This document shows, piece after piece, positions 6,180 to 6,291 of a DNA stretch of 6,291 nucleotides. The position numbers and the translations under genes are program-made. The DNA lies in NCBI GenBank assembly GCA_946631345.1, contig CAMPAA010000188.1, forward strand, positions 1 through 6,291, given 5' to 3'. This DNA is from an uncultured Verrucomicrobiota bacterium. Its GTDB lineage: Bacteria > Verrucomicrobiota > Kiritimatiellia > RFP12 > UBA1067. Every line of letters begins with the position of its first letter. The stretch's first letter is position 1. The notes beneath the pieces were generated by a model. The model saw nothing but the letters and a program-made list of their open reading frames with translations, was not told the origin of the DNA and ran no database searches.

Positions 6180-6291
6180 CCTACACCGCTTCGTCAGTAT
6201 CCGCAGTTCTGGATTGCGCTTTCGAGCCCGAACGTGGTGGCGATGAGCGCGGAGCGTATCCACATGCCGTTGCGCATCTGCCGCCAGTACA
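6168..6291 (+). CDS. Start of a divergent gene of unknown function, cut by the window edge
   Basis: A frame runs from ATG at 6168 to the window end without a stop, giving 41 residues that begin MSRKPTPLRQYPQFWIALSS and continue with an Ala/Arg-rich stretch (MSAERIHMPLRICRQY). From about 6200 the third codon positions are almost all G or C, as in the other genes here, while the sequence before 6180 is AT-rich; this supports real coding in this frame. I do not recognise the family. It is transcribed away from the operon, and the 90 bases between the two starts must hold both promoters. No clear -35/-10 pair or ribosome site is seen for it; the TATTTT at 6143-6148 is a possible but poorly supported -10. 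Confidence 0.55.
   Translation, partial: MSRKPTPLRQYPQFWIALSSPNVVAMSAERIHMPLRICRQY

Noticed and set aside
6078..6263. Upstream extension of the LamG-like gene (62 extra residues)
   Set aside because: It would place basic, low-complexity sequence before a perfect signal peptide and run through the promoter. The start at 6077 has a strong ribosome site.
1..6291. CRISPR arrays, tRNA or rRNA genes, riboswitches
   Set aside because: No spaced regular repeats, cloverleaf pattern or known RNA motif was seen; the gaps between genes are too short to hold them.

Overview
The window is GC-rich, densely coding DNA dominated by one leftward (minus-strand) operon. Five genes are read in order from about 6077 down to 236: four exported proteins with cleavable signal peptides, then one large multi-pass membrane protein with a C-terminal TPR domain. 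The gaps are very short (14, 15, 29 and 18 bases), no terminator is visible between genes, and most genes carry a good GGAG/AAGGA-type ribosome site. One extended -10 promoter just upstream of the first gene probably drives the whole set.

A classic PEP-CTERM sorting tail is present in one protein. A ConA/LamG-like exported protein ends in an 'AGLDPNSGTKF'-type module. A DUF2723-like membrane protein is also present. Together with the GC-rich composition, these suggest a member of the PVC group, most likely Kiritimatiellota or a related Verrucomicrobiota/Lentisphaerota lineage. This is inference from protein style; no rRNA or marker gene is in the window.

Layout. 1-48: two tandem copies of a 24-base repeat, probably the end of an insertion sequence lying to the left. 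49-235: non-coding, with a T9G6 tract and a long-loop inverted repeat that includes the stop codon of the last operon gene. 236-2737: membrane protein, perhaps a glycosyltransferase. 2756-3337: PEP-CTERM protein. 3367-4176: exported protein with two related halves. 4192-4926: small exported protein. 4941-6077: LamG-like exported protein. 6078-6167: divergent control region. 6168-6291: start of a rightward gene cut by the window edge, preceded by a perfect 14-base tandem duplication.

Working model (inference): the operon makes a set of cell-surface or extracellular proteins, of which at least one is an exosortase substrate. The last gene may supply a membrane-bound sugar transferase that modifies them. 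None of the four exported proteins matches an enzyme family I recognise, so the system as a whole looks uncharacterised.
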